64,000 nucleotides of DNA, taken from the NCBI GenBank assembly GCA_936440205.1, contig OW387140.1:31679659-31743658 (forward strand). Direction: 5' to 3'. Of the stretch, positions 36,887-45,813 are shown in pieces; position 1 is the stretch's first letter, and every line of letters starts with the position of its first letter. This DNA comes from Lepidonotus clava. Its lineage: Eukaryota; Annelida; Polychaeta; Phyllodocida; Polynoidae. Under the pieces are notes generated by a model. That model was not told where the DNA came from. It saw only the letters and a list, made by a program, of their open reading frames with translations, and did no database searches. A program made the position numbers and the translations under genes.

Positions 36887-38788
36887 GTGAGTCCCTCTTT
36901 CCTAAACAAACCTCACGAGTTTAAAGCTGGTAACATAGCGCGGTTTGTGAACAGCTGGTGTAGCTTAACCTGCGATCCTTGGATCTTGCATATGGTTCAG
37001 GGGATTAAGATACCGTTCTTCGTAGGTCCAGTACAGGACAGGGAACCATTTCCTTATAGATTGGGCGACTTGGAAAGGTCGGCTATGGATAAGGAGGTCT
37101 TTACTCTCTGGTACAAGGGAGTCATAGAACCGGTGACCCCAGTTCAGGGGCAGGTGATCTCAAATGTATTTTTGAGACAAAAGCAGAACGGCCAGTATAG
37201 GCTGATCTTAGATCTTACGGAGTTGAACAAATGCGTAGAATATGAACATTTTAAGATGTTCTCACTACAAACAGCAGTTGATTTGCTAAGGCCGGATTGC
37301 TGGATGGGGTCTGTAGATCTCAGGGATGCTTACTATTCGGTGCCAGTGGCGGAAGAAGACCGTAAGTTTCTGAGGTTTAAGTGGGGAGACACTTTATGGC
37401 AATTTGTAGGAATGCCCAATGGTCTGGCCTGCGCGCCGAGAATGTTCACGAAACTCTTGAAACCAGTGGTAGCGAACCTAGGGGAACAAGGTCACGAATG
37501 CTTCATGTACCTCGATGATTCCTTTGTAGTGTCAGACAGCAGGGATAGCTGTAGGGTCTCTTTGACCACCCTTTGTGCAAGCCTAGACGGCTTGGGGTTT
37601 TATATACACGGGGAGAAGTCGGTGTTAGAGCCGACACAACAGCTAGTTTTCCTGGGATTTATCCTAGATTCTAGTGAGATGTCCATAGCTCCAACTGGGG
37701 AGAAACGGGACAAGTTCAAAAGAGCAGCTACTCAAGTATTGGAGAGGGGGACCTGTTCTATAAGGGAAATAGCAGGCCTGGTAGGCCTGATGGTGGCTTA
37801 TTCTCCAGCGGTAGAGTATGGAGGGGCCCACATCAAGGCTTTGGAAGTGTGTAAGAATGAGGCACTGGCAGTTAGTAGGGGGAATTTCGACGCCCCCATG
37901 GTAGTGAATGACCAGGGTAGAGAAGATATCCTTTGGTGGTTAGGTTGCATAGATCAGGCAAAGCGATGGATTAGGTGGGAAGCGCCAGAGATAGAGATCG
38001 CGACGGACGCATCGCTAGAAGGCTGGGGAGCTCACAGGGGTGAGGCCACAGCGGGAGGCAGGTGGACAGATCTGGAAGGGGATCTCCATATTAATGCCTT
38101 GGAAATGAAGGCCATACTTTTCGGGCTGAAGAGTTTAGTGTCTGAGACGGGTGTGTTAGTCAGGGTCCTGACTGATAATACTACGGCGCTGGCCTATGTA
38201 AGAAATATGGGGGGTGTAAAATCTGCCCCTTGTAACACGGTAGCCAGGGAGATCTGGGACTGGTGTGAGGAAAGAGAGGTGATGCTCACCATCGCGCATA
38301 TTCCAGGGGTGGAAAACGTATTAGCGGACTACCTGTCCAGGAATTTCTCAGATAACACTGAATGGGAATTAGGAGACAGGGTGTTCAAGAGAATCGTGAA
38401 GGTTTTCGGCAGACCAGAGATAGACTTGTTCGCATCAAGGTCAAATAGAAAACTAGAGAAGTTTGTGTCGTGGGGTTCTGACCCAGAAGCAACTTGGATA
38501 GATGCTTTCTCTTTCCGGTGGTCTACTCATTTCTTTTATGTTTTCCCTCCTTTCAGTCTGGTGGGCAGAGTGCTGCGCAAACTGAAGGCGGACGGAACGA
38601 AGGCCATCCTCGTCGTCCCGAGGTGGACGGCTCAACCCTGGTTCGGCACCCTCATGAAGGCGACAACCAGGAGGATCAGGTTTCGAAGGAGACCAGGGAA
38701 CCTGAAACCCCAAGGGGCGCCAAAGAACATGGACGCCATCGCCAGCTCCCCCTTGGTGGCCTGCCTATTTTCGGGGCGAAACTCCTAA
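36887..38788 (+). CDS. Reverse transcriptase-RNase H of the DIRS-like element
   Basis: About 633 codons, starting just after the Gag frame; the exact start is uncertain. RT: the first catalytic Asp is in SVDLRDAYYSVPV (D144) and the YLDD box in CFMYLDDSFVVSD is at 208-211. RNase H: ATDASLEGWGAH (D374), LTDNTTALAYV (D430) and NVLADYLSRNF (D481). The C-terminal region with EIDLFASRSNRKLEKFVSWG and FYVFPPFSLVGRVLRKL is conserved in DIRS-type polyproteins. It copies element RNA into DNA and removes the RNA strand. The 3' part overlaps the YR frame by about 295 bp, an arrangement known for the family. Confidence 0.92.
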   Translation: MSPSFLNKPHEFKAGNIARFVNSWCSLTCDPWILHMVQGIKIPFFVGPVQDREPFPYRLGDLERSAMDKEVFTLWYKGVIEPVTPVQGQVISNVFLRQKQNGQYRLILDLTELNKCVEYEHFKMFSLQTAVDLLRPDCWMGSVDLRDAYYSVPVAEEDRKFLRFKWGDTLWQFVGMPNGLACAPRMFTKLLKPVVANLGEQGHECFMYLDDSFVVSDSRDSCRVSLTTLCASLDGLGFYIHGEKSVLEPTQQLVFLGFILDSSEMSIAPTGEKRDKFKRAATQVLERGTCSIREIAGLVGLMVAYSPAVEYGGAHIKALEVCKNEALAVSRGNFDAPMVVNDQGREDILWWLGCIDQAKRWIRWEAPEIEIATDASLEGWGAHRGEATAGGRWTDLEGDLHINALEMKAILFGLKSLVSETGVLVRVLTDNTTALAYVRNMGGVKSAPCNTVAREIWDWCEEREVMLTIAHIPGVENVLADYLSRNFSDNTEWELGDRVFKRIVKVFGRPEIDLFASRSNRKLEKFVSWGSDPEATWIDAFSFRWSTHFFYVFPPFSLVGRVLRKLKADGTKAILVVPRWTAQPWFGTLMKATTRRIRFRRRPGNLKPQGAPKNMDAIASSPLVACLFSGRNS

Positions 38789-39741
38789 GGGCAGGTTATG
38801 ATAAGACTACGGTCAGGCTAATTATGGATGCATGGCGTCCAGGTACCAAGAAGGTGTATACCACCTACCTTAAGAAATGGATGACTTTCTGTCTGCAACA
38901 TGGTGTAGATAAGTTGAAGCCCTCGCTCCCCCAAATTTGCATGTTTCTGAGAACGTTGGAGCAGGCGGGCTTAGGTTATAGGGCGGTGAACGCAGCACGG
39001 TCGGCCCTAGCGACCATCTTGCCGATGTATGAAGGCTACGAGGTTGGGAAGCACCCGGTAATTTGTATGTTGGTTAAAGGGGTGTATGAGAGAAGACCTC
39101 CTCAGGCGAGGTACAATAGTTTTTGGGACGTAAACACAGTGTTTAGAATGTTTGAGTCTTGGGACAGGAACAAGAAGTTGTCCCTGAAGTTACTATCGTT
39201 CAAGTTAGTGCTGTTAATGTTACTAGTCTCGTCCCAAAGGGGACAGACAATCATAAATTTGTCCTTGAAGGACATGGAGATTACAGACGTCGTCCGGTTT
39301 CGGATGCATAAACTGTTGAAACACAACCGTCCAGGAGACCCATTGGACTCGCTGACGTTTGTACAGTATGATGAGTGTCGGAAGCTGTGTGTGGTACGAG
39401 CACTAAAGTGTTACATCTCACGCACGGAGGACTTGAGAGGGCAGGAACAGCAGCTTTTGATAAGCTTTGCTAGGCCCCATAAGGCCATATCTAGGGACAC
39501 ACTTTCAAGGTGGGTCCTCAAGTCCATGGCTTTGGCAGGACTGGACACAGACAAGTACAAGGCTCACTCTACTCGAGGAGCGAGCAGTTCTGCGGCAAAG
39601 AGAATAGGAGTAGGAGTTAACTTGATCCTACGCCAGGCGGGCTGGAGGAATGCTTCCTCTTTTGCAAGGTTTTATGACAAAAACATTGACAAGGAGCCGG
39701 GCGTCGTGCCGACGGCATTGTTACGTAATGTGAGTGGATGA
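38494..39741 (+). CDS. Tyrosine recombinase (YR) of the DIRS-like element
   Basis: An open frame of 415 codons; the first ATG is at 38824 (MDAWRPGTKKVY), so the coded protein may begin there or upstream within the overlap. The N-terminal core-binding part runs from MDAWRPGTKKVYTTYLKKWM. Catalytic residues are visible in order: R249 (SSQRGQTI), H358 and R361 (HSTRGAS), W384 (GWRNASS) and nucleophile Y394 (FARFYDKN). This set defines the lambda-integrase-like recombinases that DIRS elements use to insert circular DNA. It overlaps the RT-RNase H frame at its 5' side. Confidence 0.92.
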   Translation: MDRCFLFPVVYSFLLCFPSFQSGGQSAAQTEGGRNEGHPRRPEVDGSTLVRHPHEGDNQEDQVSKETREPETPRGAKEHGRHRQLPLGGLPIFGAKLLRAGYDKTTVRLIMDAWRPGTKKVYTTYLKKWMTFCLQHGVDKLKPSLPQICMFLRTLEQAGLGYRAVNAARSALATILPMYEGYEVGKHPVICMLVKGVYERRPPQARYNSFWDVNTVFRMFESWDRNKKLSLKLLSFKLVLLMLLVSSQRGQTIINLSLKDMEITDVVRFRMHKLLKHNRPGDPLDSLTFVQYDECRKLCVVRALKCYISRTEDLRGQEQQLLISFARPHKAISRDTLSRWVLKSMALAGLDTDKYKAHSTRGASSSAAKRIGVGVNLILRQAGWRNASSFARFYDKNIDKEPGVVPTALLRNVSG

Positions 39742-39893
39742 ACTAAGACATGTAATTGTGATTACCATGTTTTTTCACTGAAATAAAACGGTGGTTTTAT
39801 AAAACGTTGTTCAGGAGAATTAATTTATTCCGGGGGGAATAAATGAAGTAATTTTCCTGGCCGGGTAAAAACCAAAAGTTTGTTGCTTTGAAG

Positions 39894-40027
39894 TCTCATC
39901 GATTACCGTAAACACACTTAGTGTTGGACGAGGTAAAATAGTAAGATTATACGAGACTTACCTAGTAATGTTGAAGTAGAATATTGATTTTACCGAGGAC
40001 AACACGTTGTGTTGTAGGGAATAGATG
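39894..40027 (-). repeat. Internal complementary region of the DIRS-like element
   Basis: The first part is the inverse of the left outer end (35107-35154). The rest is the inverse of the right outer end (40175-40261). Read on the - strand it is right end, ATTT, left end: the sequence expected at a closed circle junction. This is the DIRS-1 hallmark and is thought to template completion of the ends. Confidence 0.93.
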
Positions 40028-40137
40028 CCCAAACCCTCCCTCCCTAGGAGGCTAACTAGATGGAAGCAGGCGATTACCCTGCATGGTTAGGTTGTTGGGG
40101 TCTATTTCATTCGGTTTTTACCCTCAGGCTTTTAATT

Positions 40138-40261
40138 CTGCTGACGTCACGCGCATGCGCACTCCTTCTCATCTATTCCCTACAACACAACGTGTTGTCC
40201 TCGGTAAAATCAATATTCTACTTCAACATTACTAGGTAAGTCTCGTATAATCTTACTATTT
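40138..40261 (-). repeat. Right inverted terminal repeat of the DIRS-like element
   Basis: 124 bp starting CTGCTGACGTCACGCGCATG, the inverse of the inner left repeat. It has CRE TGACGTCA (40142-40149) and GCGCATGCGC (40151-40160). It extends about 50-60 bp past the part matched to the left end. Unequal ends of this kind are usual in DIRS elements. Confidence 0.9.
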
Positions 40262-40478
40262 ATACCCTTTTGCCACAGCTCAGTGACCAAGTGACAACCA
40301 ACTGAAAAAGACAGATTTCTCCGATTTCACGAAACATCGTGTTACCTATAACAGAAGATAGATTACATTTAAGGCCTTGGTGACAATCTCTGATGTAAGG
40401 CTTTTGTATGAACTGCGGAACTCTAGGCTGGGGTGGGAAGGGGGTTACGTGGTCGTACAGACCCTGGGCGATCACATT
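40262..40478. other. 217-bp spacer between the two YR elements
   Basis: Sequence belonging to neither element's repeats, presumably host DNA at the insertion locus. No gene. An open frame enters from here into the next element but is not an element part. Confidence 0.7.
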
Positions 40479-40636
40479 GTGGGGAATGGTCGGCGCGAAA
40501 AGTCTCCCTTTCTTATACATGTTCCTCTCAACTCTCACTCCAACTCTCGCCACCAGGCGTCTATACTAACAACTCTCCCAGCGGTCCCTTTTCCCGCACT
40601 TTCCTTTGTGCTTTCACCCTGTCAACACGTTCTTGG
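40479..40636 (+). repeat. A1 split direct repeat
   Basis: Left end of the Ngaro/PAT-like element, beginning GTGGGGAATGGTCGGCGCGA and ending CACGTTCTTGG. Its partner is A2 at 45405-45562. Confidence 0.93.
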
Positions 40637-40676
40637 ACTCCACTGCACCATATTTTACTGCGCACGTGGTTTTAAA

Positions 40677-41870
40677 ATGGAGACAAGGAGTTACGCCTCT
40701 ACGAAGGGAAGTACATCACGACATGAATCTGTGAAGAACAAATCCCTCAGCACTTCACGTACAAATACAGCTAAAGACTCTCAGCCCAGTTTGACGCCAG
40801 CCCAGCGCTCTCGTCATACCACTATGGCCGACTCCCTCCAAAACCAGTCACGCGAACAATGGAAGGATAGCAGGCAGTCGGGACACAGCCAACGTAGCGG
40901 GTCTCTGGACATTTCAAATAGAGTCGGACAGCTGGAACAAGGAATACACAAGGTATACCAAAAACTTGACCAATTGATTGAGAAGCTGCCGGAACCCCCA
41001 CACCACCACAGAACACGCCATAGTACGGGAATACCGTCAGAACAGCCGGCATCCTACTGTGACTTTGAGGCGGAACTCCGACGGGCGGAGCCACGCTTCC
41101 ACGCCGATAAGGGTAAGGATCCGGTTAAAGACTTTTTCGTAAATGACCTTCTCCCGCGCCCATATATGTTCATTGATAGACCGGGCACACGTACCCAAAA
41201 AGAAAAAGCAGCATTAAGAGAGAATATGTCATTTAACGACTACGTGGTAGGTTTTACCAACATGCTACTCGACAAACGAGTTAATAACCGAGACAACTGG
41301 AATAGTCTCATTGTTCACTTGAACCAAGTAGCCAATGATGCGCACGAACGGCCATGGTCAAGTGTTCGTAACTGGTCAGACAATACATTTTCTCGCATAG
41401 AAAGGAAAGAAATCTCATGGCAGGACCAGGCAGCCATCCAGTATGACCGCATGAGACTGTCACTGGCCCCGGCAGGTAATGCCCAATCACACACGGTAAC
41501 AAGCACAAATAAGGGTGAGTCACAGAGAGTTGGCTCATCCCTACAGGAAATCCCATGCCCGGATTTTAACGCTAAGAAGTGCCGAAAATGTTCACCGAAG
41601 GAGGCTCACAACGAACCCCCACTTCGGATGGCACACATTTGTTCTTATTGCTTCGCATCTGCGAATCAAAGAAACCCACATACGATCCTGGACTGTGAAC
41701 GGAAACTCCGACATGCAGGCGTGTACAACCAATCAGAGCCGCAACAGTTCCAGCGTCCACAGGCCCAGCAACAGAATCAGCCTGCGCCGCACCTCCAGCC
41801 ACAGCGGCGACAGGTCTTCACAACGGCCTATGTCAACAACCAACAACGCCCGGCAAAAAACGACCAATAG
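40677..41870 (+). CDS. Gag-like protein of the Ngaro/PAT-like element
   Basis: 397 residues from the ATG at 40677 (METRSYASTKGSTSRHES), the first in-frame ATG inside the element. An in-frame ATG at 40377 lies in the flanking spacer and was not used. A Ser/Thr-rich N-terminus is followed by a short coiled-coil-like helix (RVGQLEQGIHKVYQKLDQLI). Near the C-terminus is a Cys/His array: CPDFNAKKCRKC, then HICSYC, then HTILDC. It resembles the zinc-binding motif of Gag proteins in PAT/Ngaro elements. The tail is Gln/Pro-rich. Its likely role is packaging of element RNA. Confidence 0.82.
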   Translation: METRSYASTKGSTSRHESVKNKSLSTSRTNTAKDSQPSLTPAQRSRHTTMADSLQNQSREQWKDSRQSGHSQRSGSLDISNRVGQLEQGIHKVYQKLDQLIEKLPEPPHHHRTRHSTGIPSEQPASYCDFEAELRRAEPRFHADKGKDPVKDFFVNDLLPRPYMFIDRPGTRTQKEKAALRENMSFNDYVVGFTNMLLDKRVNNRDNWNSLIVHLNQVANDAHERPWSSVRNWSDNTFSRIERKEISWQDQAAIQYDRMRLSLAPAGNAQSHTVTSTNKGESQRVGSSLQEIPCPDFNAKKCRKCSPKEAHNEPPLRMAHICSYCFASANQRNPHTILDCERKLRHAGVYNQSEPQQFQRPQAQQQNQPAPHLQPQRRQVFTTAYVNNQQRPAKNDQ

Positions 41871-41956
41871 GCGCACGAGGCTGGGACGGGTCCGCGGAAC
41901 GAATTCGCCCCCCGCCCCCCCAGGCCGCCGGCACACACCAAATCGGCGGTCCCTAC

Positions 41957-44164
41957 GTGCGCCCTTACACCACTTCACGACAACCGACGCGGGTACTGCC
42001 CGCAGATCGACTAGACACCTACCCTGCTCTCCCGCAACAACGGCAGGCCGACACAAGTAACACACTCCAACGAGTGGAGCCGAGCGTTACCCGGCCCCCT
42101 CGCCCGCAAAACCCCCCTCGAGACTTCCGAGGAGGCAGCCGGGACGAGGGCACCCGATGTGGAAAGGAGCCGTGCCTAACCCGGCCCCTACACCCAAACC
42201 TGACGGGACCCGACGGCCCCCGCCCCAGCTCCCGGGTTCCCGACCCCAGTAACGGCCAAACAGTGGCTGATCACCAAGGAAAATATGACCGTGCGGCTCT
42301 CCACTCCGAACCACCATGGACGGCGTCGGACGACCCAGGGCATCAACAACAGGTAACCCCCGATAATCTTGACTTTGATCTGATTAGAGACTGGTGTGAG
42401 ATTGAATTTCCCACCCACGATAATGTTACTCCGGCCCACCTTGCCCACCACCGCAAGGAAAATTGGCCCGATATGAGTGACCACGCCCCCCCAGCACTCA
42501 GACAAATATATCAGGCCGTCAAAAAGACGGGCCTGCCTAACTGCATAGGGGCTAGAATTCCCATTGACTCAGACATTAACATAGAAGCATGGAGAAAATT
42601 GGCTACCGGGGATGGGGAAGACCAGGACCTTATAGATCAAATACAATACGGCTTTCCACTAGCTTATAATGGCCCCGTCTCCCATACCCCCAACCCCATT
42701 AACCACCCATCAGCTGAAATGTTCCCACAACATATAGACGAATTTATAGCCGAGGAAGTCAAGCATAGAGCAATGATTGGCCCATTACACGAACCTATGT
42801 TCCGCCAATGGGCCCATGTCTCCCCCATGATGTCCCGCCCTAAGGCAGACCCGGCGAAGCGAAGGGTCATCACGGACCTCTCCTTCCCTAAACAAGCATC
42901 CATAAACGCTTATATTAAGAAGAATTGTACGATGGGGGAGGATAGACAACATTCACTCCCCACAGTCCAACACGCTGTCGAAAGGATAAAGGAGATGGGA
43001 CCCGGGGTGACCCTCTTCACAATCGACATTAATCGAGCATATAAGAACTTTCGGGCATGCCCCCTCGACTGGCCATTGTTAAACGTTGCGTGGCCGGACG
43101 AGCAGGGCAACCTCACCTATTATTTGGACACGGCCATGCCCTTTGGCTCGCGTCTCTCATCTCTACACTTTCAGCGGGTGGCGGGCTTTATAGTAAGAGC
43201 CCTGGAGAGAAGAGGGATCGTAGCCTGCATGTATCTCGATGACTTACTGGTGATCGCCCCGGACCCTATCTCTGCCTACCTGCAGTTCGATCAGGTTAGG
43301 GATATGTTCAGAGATTTGGGGCTCCCAGAAGCAGTAAACAAAACCCAACCACCATCCCATAAAGTAGTCTTCCTGGGGATTGAAATCAACACCCGGGAGA
43401 TGACGCTCTCCATTCCGGGGGAAAAGGTGGCCCAAACCATTGATCACATCAACCAGACCATGGATAAAAAATCCATCTCGAAAAGACAATTCCAATCCCT
43501 CATCGGCCGACTTCTGCACATTGCAAAGTGTGTAGCCCCCGCCAGACTCTTCGTAGCTCGTATGCTCGAATGCTTGAGAGAGCCGGGAAAGAACCGATAT
43601 AGAGTTGACCAGCACATCCGCCAGGATCTTCAATGGTTTCTCCAATATCTCCGCTCATGGAATGGGATAACCATTATCCCAAACTCCAACCCTCAAAAGA
43701 TCATCACTACAGATGCGTGCATGAAAGGGGTGGGCGCGTCAGATGGAGTTAGAGCGTACGCAGCGGAACTTAGCCCGCAGGTTACAAACCAATTCTCCAT
43801 ATCGGAGATAGAAGGCTTTAATGTTCTCATAGCATGTTGTAATCTCATTGATAGTAACGATGTTGGCTCTACAATACTGGTTAAATGTGATAATGATGCC
43901 GCTGTACAGGTCTTTACCACAGGTCGCGGCCGCAACGAGGTACTACTGGACACTGCAAGGAAACTGTGGTACTTACAGGCAACTAATCACATTAATATAA
44001 GATTCCAACACATTCCAGGTCACCTCAACATTGCGGCGGACGTTCTTAGCAGGGCCTTCAATGGACAAGCCCAGGCGGCGGCCGCCCACAAACTCATTCA
44101 TGAACGTAAACTACAAATGTTCCCACCAAACATTCAGGCTGTTAACACCTTGTGTCCTGTTTGA
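41957..44164 (+). CDS. Reverse transcriptase-RNase H of the Ngaro/PAT-like element
   Basis: An open frame of about 735 codons following Gag; the start is uncertain. The N-terminal 150 or so residues are Pro/Arg-rich and may be linker. RT: FTIDINRAYKNF (D357) and CMYLDDLLVIAPD (YLDD at 426-429). RNase H: ITTDACMKGVGASDG (D586), VKCDNDAAVQVF (D645) and HLNIAADVLSRAF (D695). The 3' end overlaps the YR frame by about 130 bp. It synthesises element DNA. Only distantly similar to the RT of the DIRS-like neighbour, so the two are separate families. Confidence 0.92.
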   Translation: MRPYTTSRQPTRVLPADRLDTYPALPQQRQADTSNTLQRVEPSVTRPPRPQNPPRDFRGGSRDEGTRCGKEPCLTRPLHPNLTGPDGPRPSSRVPDPSNGQTVADHQGKYDRAALHSEPPWTASDDPGHQQQVTPDNLDFDLIRDWCEIEFPTHDNVTPAHLAHHRKENWPDMSDHAPPALRQIYQAVKKTGLPNCIGARIPIDSDINIEAWRKLATGDGEDQDLIDQIQYGFPLAYNGPVSHTPNPINHPSAEMFPQHIDEFIAEEVKHRAMIGPLHEPMFRQWAHVSPMMSRPKADPAKRRVITDLSFPKQASINAYIKKNCTMGEDRQHSLPTVQHAVERIKEMGPGVTLFTIDINRAYKNFRACPLDWPLLNVAWPDEQGNLTYYLDTAMPFGSRLSSLHFQRVAGFIVRALERRGIVACMYLDDLLVIAPDPISAYLQFDQVRDMFRDLGLPEAVNKTQPPSHKVVFLGIEINTREMTLSIPGEKVAQTIDHINQTMDKKSISKRQFQSLIGRLLHIAKCVAPARLFVARMLECLREPGKNRYRVDQHIRQDLQWFLQYLRSWNGITIIPNSNPQKIITTDACMKGVGASDGVRAYAAELSPQVTNQFSISEIEGFNVLIACCNLIDSNDVGSTILVKCDNDAAVQVFTTGRGRNEVLLDTARKLWYLQATNHINIRFQHIPGHLNIAADVLSRAFNGQAQAAAAHKLIHERKLQMFPPNIQAVNTLCPV

Positions 44165-45137
44165 TTCAGGTACCCCCTACGCCCACTACACAGAGCGAGC
44201 TCGCAGGCGACAACACGCAGCCAGGGCCCCCGGGACCAACAACAACATGCGGACCGCAGTCAAGCATTACGTGGACTTCTGCAATCGATTTGCGGTAAAA
44301 CCATCGGCCCCAACAGAACAGCAATTGTGTGTTCTGGTGGAATACCTTACGGACTTCCTAAAAGCACCGGGATCAGTGCTAAATTATGTGGCCCTCTTGC
44401 GCCGACACGCGAGGGACTGTGGCGACGATGCCACCCCCTGGGCGTCACATCGCCTGGCTCTGGCCTTAGACGCCATAAACAGGGATAAATCGCACATTCC
44501 CCTCCAGCGACCACCAATCCAGCCACATATCCTCTACCAAACATTCAAATACCTGGCATCACGCCAAGACTCAGTAGCAGTCAGGCTGGCCATATCCATC
44601 TTATATCTCTCGGGCCTGAGGCAAGGAGAGGTTCTGCTGAGGGCTGCTACTCAGTTTGACCCCCAAAGGACCCTGACAAGAGGGGACATGTATATCCAGG
44701 ATGGCTTACTACATCTCTTCATAAAAAGCGCTAAGAACATGCGCCAACACGACAAGCGCCGCACGGTCATGTTACAGCCTACAAACGATCCACTCACATG
44801 CCCCGTGGTTCTATTCCGGGACATGGTGGCAACCAACCCTACTCTCGATCCTTGTCAGCCGGCCTTTGTTCACACAGACGGCCGCCCACTCACTACAGCC
44901 TACGTAACTGTACGCCTACGTCAGGCCCTTCAACACCTGGGGCTGTCACAGGACGACTATACTTTACATAGTCTCCGCCGGTCAGCAACAACAAATGCTT
45001 ATACCGCCGGACATGACCCTATCGAACTACAACAATCATCGGCCTGGTCTTCCCAGGCCTATACTCAATATATACACACAAACTCTCAATTACGGGTCAA
45101 TGCGACCCTCAACAAAACACTCTCATTTAATCCCTAA
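44061..45137 (+). CDS. Tyrosine recombinase (YR) of the Ngaro/PAT-like element
   Basis: 358 residues from the ATG at 44061 (MDKPRRRPPTNSFM); the frame itself is open from 44031. Residue numbers here count from 44031. Catalytic residues: R197 (YLSGLRQGEVL), H313 and R316 (LHSLRRSAT), W339 (SSAWSSQAY), and Y347 in YTQYIHT as the likely nucleophile. The N-terminal SAM-like core-binding domain spans about 60-150. The enzyme would insert a circular intermediate. The stop is followed by AT-rich sequence leading into B1. Confidence 0.92.
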   Translation: MDKPRRRPPTNSFMNVNYKCSHQTFRLLTPCVLFDSGTPYAHYTERARRRQHAARAPGTNNNMRTAVKHYVDFCNRFAVKPSAPTEQQLCVLVEYLTDFLKAPGSVLNYVALLRRHARDCGDDATPWASHRLALALDAINRDKSHIPLQRPPIQPHILYQTFKYLASRQDSVAVRLAISILYLSGLRQGEVLLRAATQFDPQRTLTRGDMYIQDGLLHLFIKSAKNMRQHDKRRTVMLQPTNDPLTCPVVLFRDMVATNPTLDPCQPAFVHTDGRPLTTAYVTVRLRQALQHLGLSQDDYTLHSLRRSATTNAYTAGHDPIELQQSSAWSSQAYTQYIHTNSQLRVNATLNKTLSFNP

Positions 45138-45206
45138 ATACCCTTCGGCCTCTATTAATACTATTTGGCAGCTTGGCTCTCCCATATTAATTTTATTAAT
45201 ATTAAA

Positions 45207-45404
45207 TTAAAAACCTCTTATCTTTTAAAACTTTTATTATTATTTTATCATTATTAATTTTAATTATCAAATATTATTTATTATTACTTAATCAATTCTT
45301 CTTATTACTATGGGAGTAATAATAAATTTTAAACTCCAACTGCCGTTTCTGTGTCTCTTTTCGTTAGCAGATCATTCCTAGTCATTTACCTTTAAAGTTT
45401 AATG
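45207..45404 (+). repeat. B1 split direct repeat
   Basis: 198 bp, AT-rich in the first two thirds, ending CCTTTAAAGTTTAATG directly against A2. Its partner is B2. Confidence 0.93.
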
Positions 45405-45562
45405 GTGGGGAATGGTCGGCGCGAAAAGTCTCCCTTTCTTATACATGTTCCTCTCAACTCTCACTCCAACTCTCGCCACCAGGCGTCTATACTAACAACT
45501 CTCCCAGCGGTCCCTTTTCCCGCACTTTCCTTTGTGCTTTCACCCTGTCAACACGTTCTTGG
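45405..45562 (+). repeat. A2 split direct repeat
   Basis: 158-bp copy of A1, directly abutting B1. A 53-bp unique spacer (45563-45615) separates it from B2. Confidence 0.93.
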
Positions 45563-45615
45563 CCACCTCCCACCCCTCATCTATTATTATATTTACCATT
45601 ACAATTTTAAAAATT

Positions 45616-45813
45616 TTAAAAACCTCTTATCTTTTAAAACTTTTATTATTATTTTATCATTATTAATTTTAATTATCAAATATTATTTATTATTACTTAA
45701 TCAATTCTTCTTATTACTATGGGAGTAATAATAAATTTTAAACTCCAACTGCCGTTTCTGTGTCTCTTTTCGTTAGCAGATCATTCCTAGTCATTTACCT
45801 TTAAAGTTTAATG
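45616..45813 (+). repeat. B2 split direct repeat (right end)
   Basis: 198-bp copy of B1, identical by eye. It ends at TTTAATG before flanking ATACGTC, which marks the right boundary of the element. Confidence 0.93.

Larger units (their letters stand above)
35107..40261 (+). mobile_element. DIRS-like tyrosine-recombinase retrotransposon
   Basis: Parts in order: left inverted terminal repeat 35107-35181; Gag-like frame; RT-RNase H frame; YR frame; poly(A) signal AATAAA at 39782; internal complementary region 39894-40027; right inverted terminal repeat 40138-40261. Both outer ends meet the flanks at ATTT (35107-35110 and 40258-40261), and no longer target duplication is seen, as expected for insertion by a tyrosine recombinase. 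The main frames are long and uninterrupted and the repeat copies agree by eye, so the element looks whole and young. DIRS elements replicate through RT and integrate a circular DNA by YR instead of a DDE integrase. Confidence 0.93.
40479..45813 (+). mobile_element. Ngaro/PAT-like tyrosine-recombinase retrotransposon
   Basis: Split direct repeats in the order A1 (40479-40636), genes, B1 (45207-45404), A2 (45405-45562), B2 (45616-45813). A1 and A2 are both 158 bp and B1 and B2 both 198 bp, identical by eye. B1 abuts A2 with no gap, which is the joint expected when B2 and A1 meet in a circle. Genes: Gag-like, RT-RNase H, YR. No SGNH-hydrolase frame, present in some Ngaro elements, was found. The frames are long and uninterrupted, and the element looks whole and very young. 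Confidence 0.94.

Noticed and set aside
38453-38713. Antisense frames over the YR retrotransposons
   Set aside because: They overlap well-supported sense frames with catalytic motifs and have no recognisable domain.
40377-40676. In-frame ATG at 40377 as the start of the second Gag-like protein
   Set aside because: It lies outside the element, whose left end is fixed at 40479 by the A1 repeat. The first in-element ATG is 40677.
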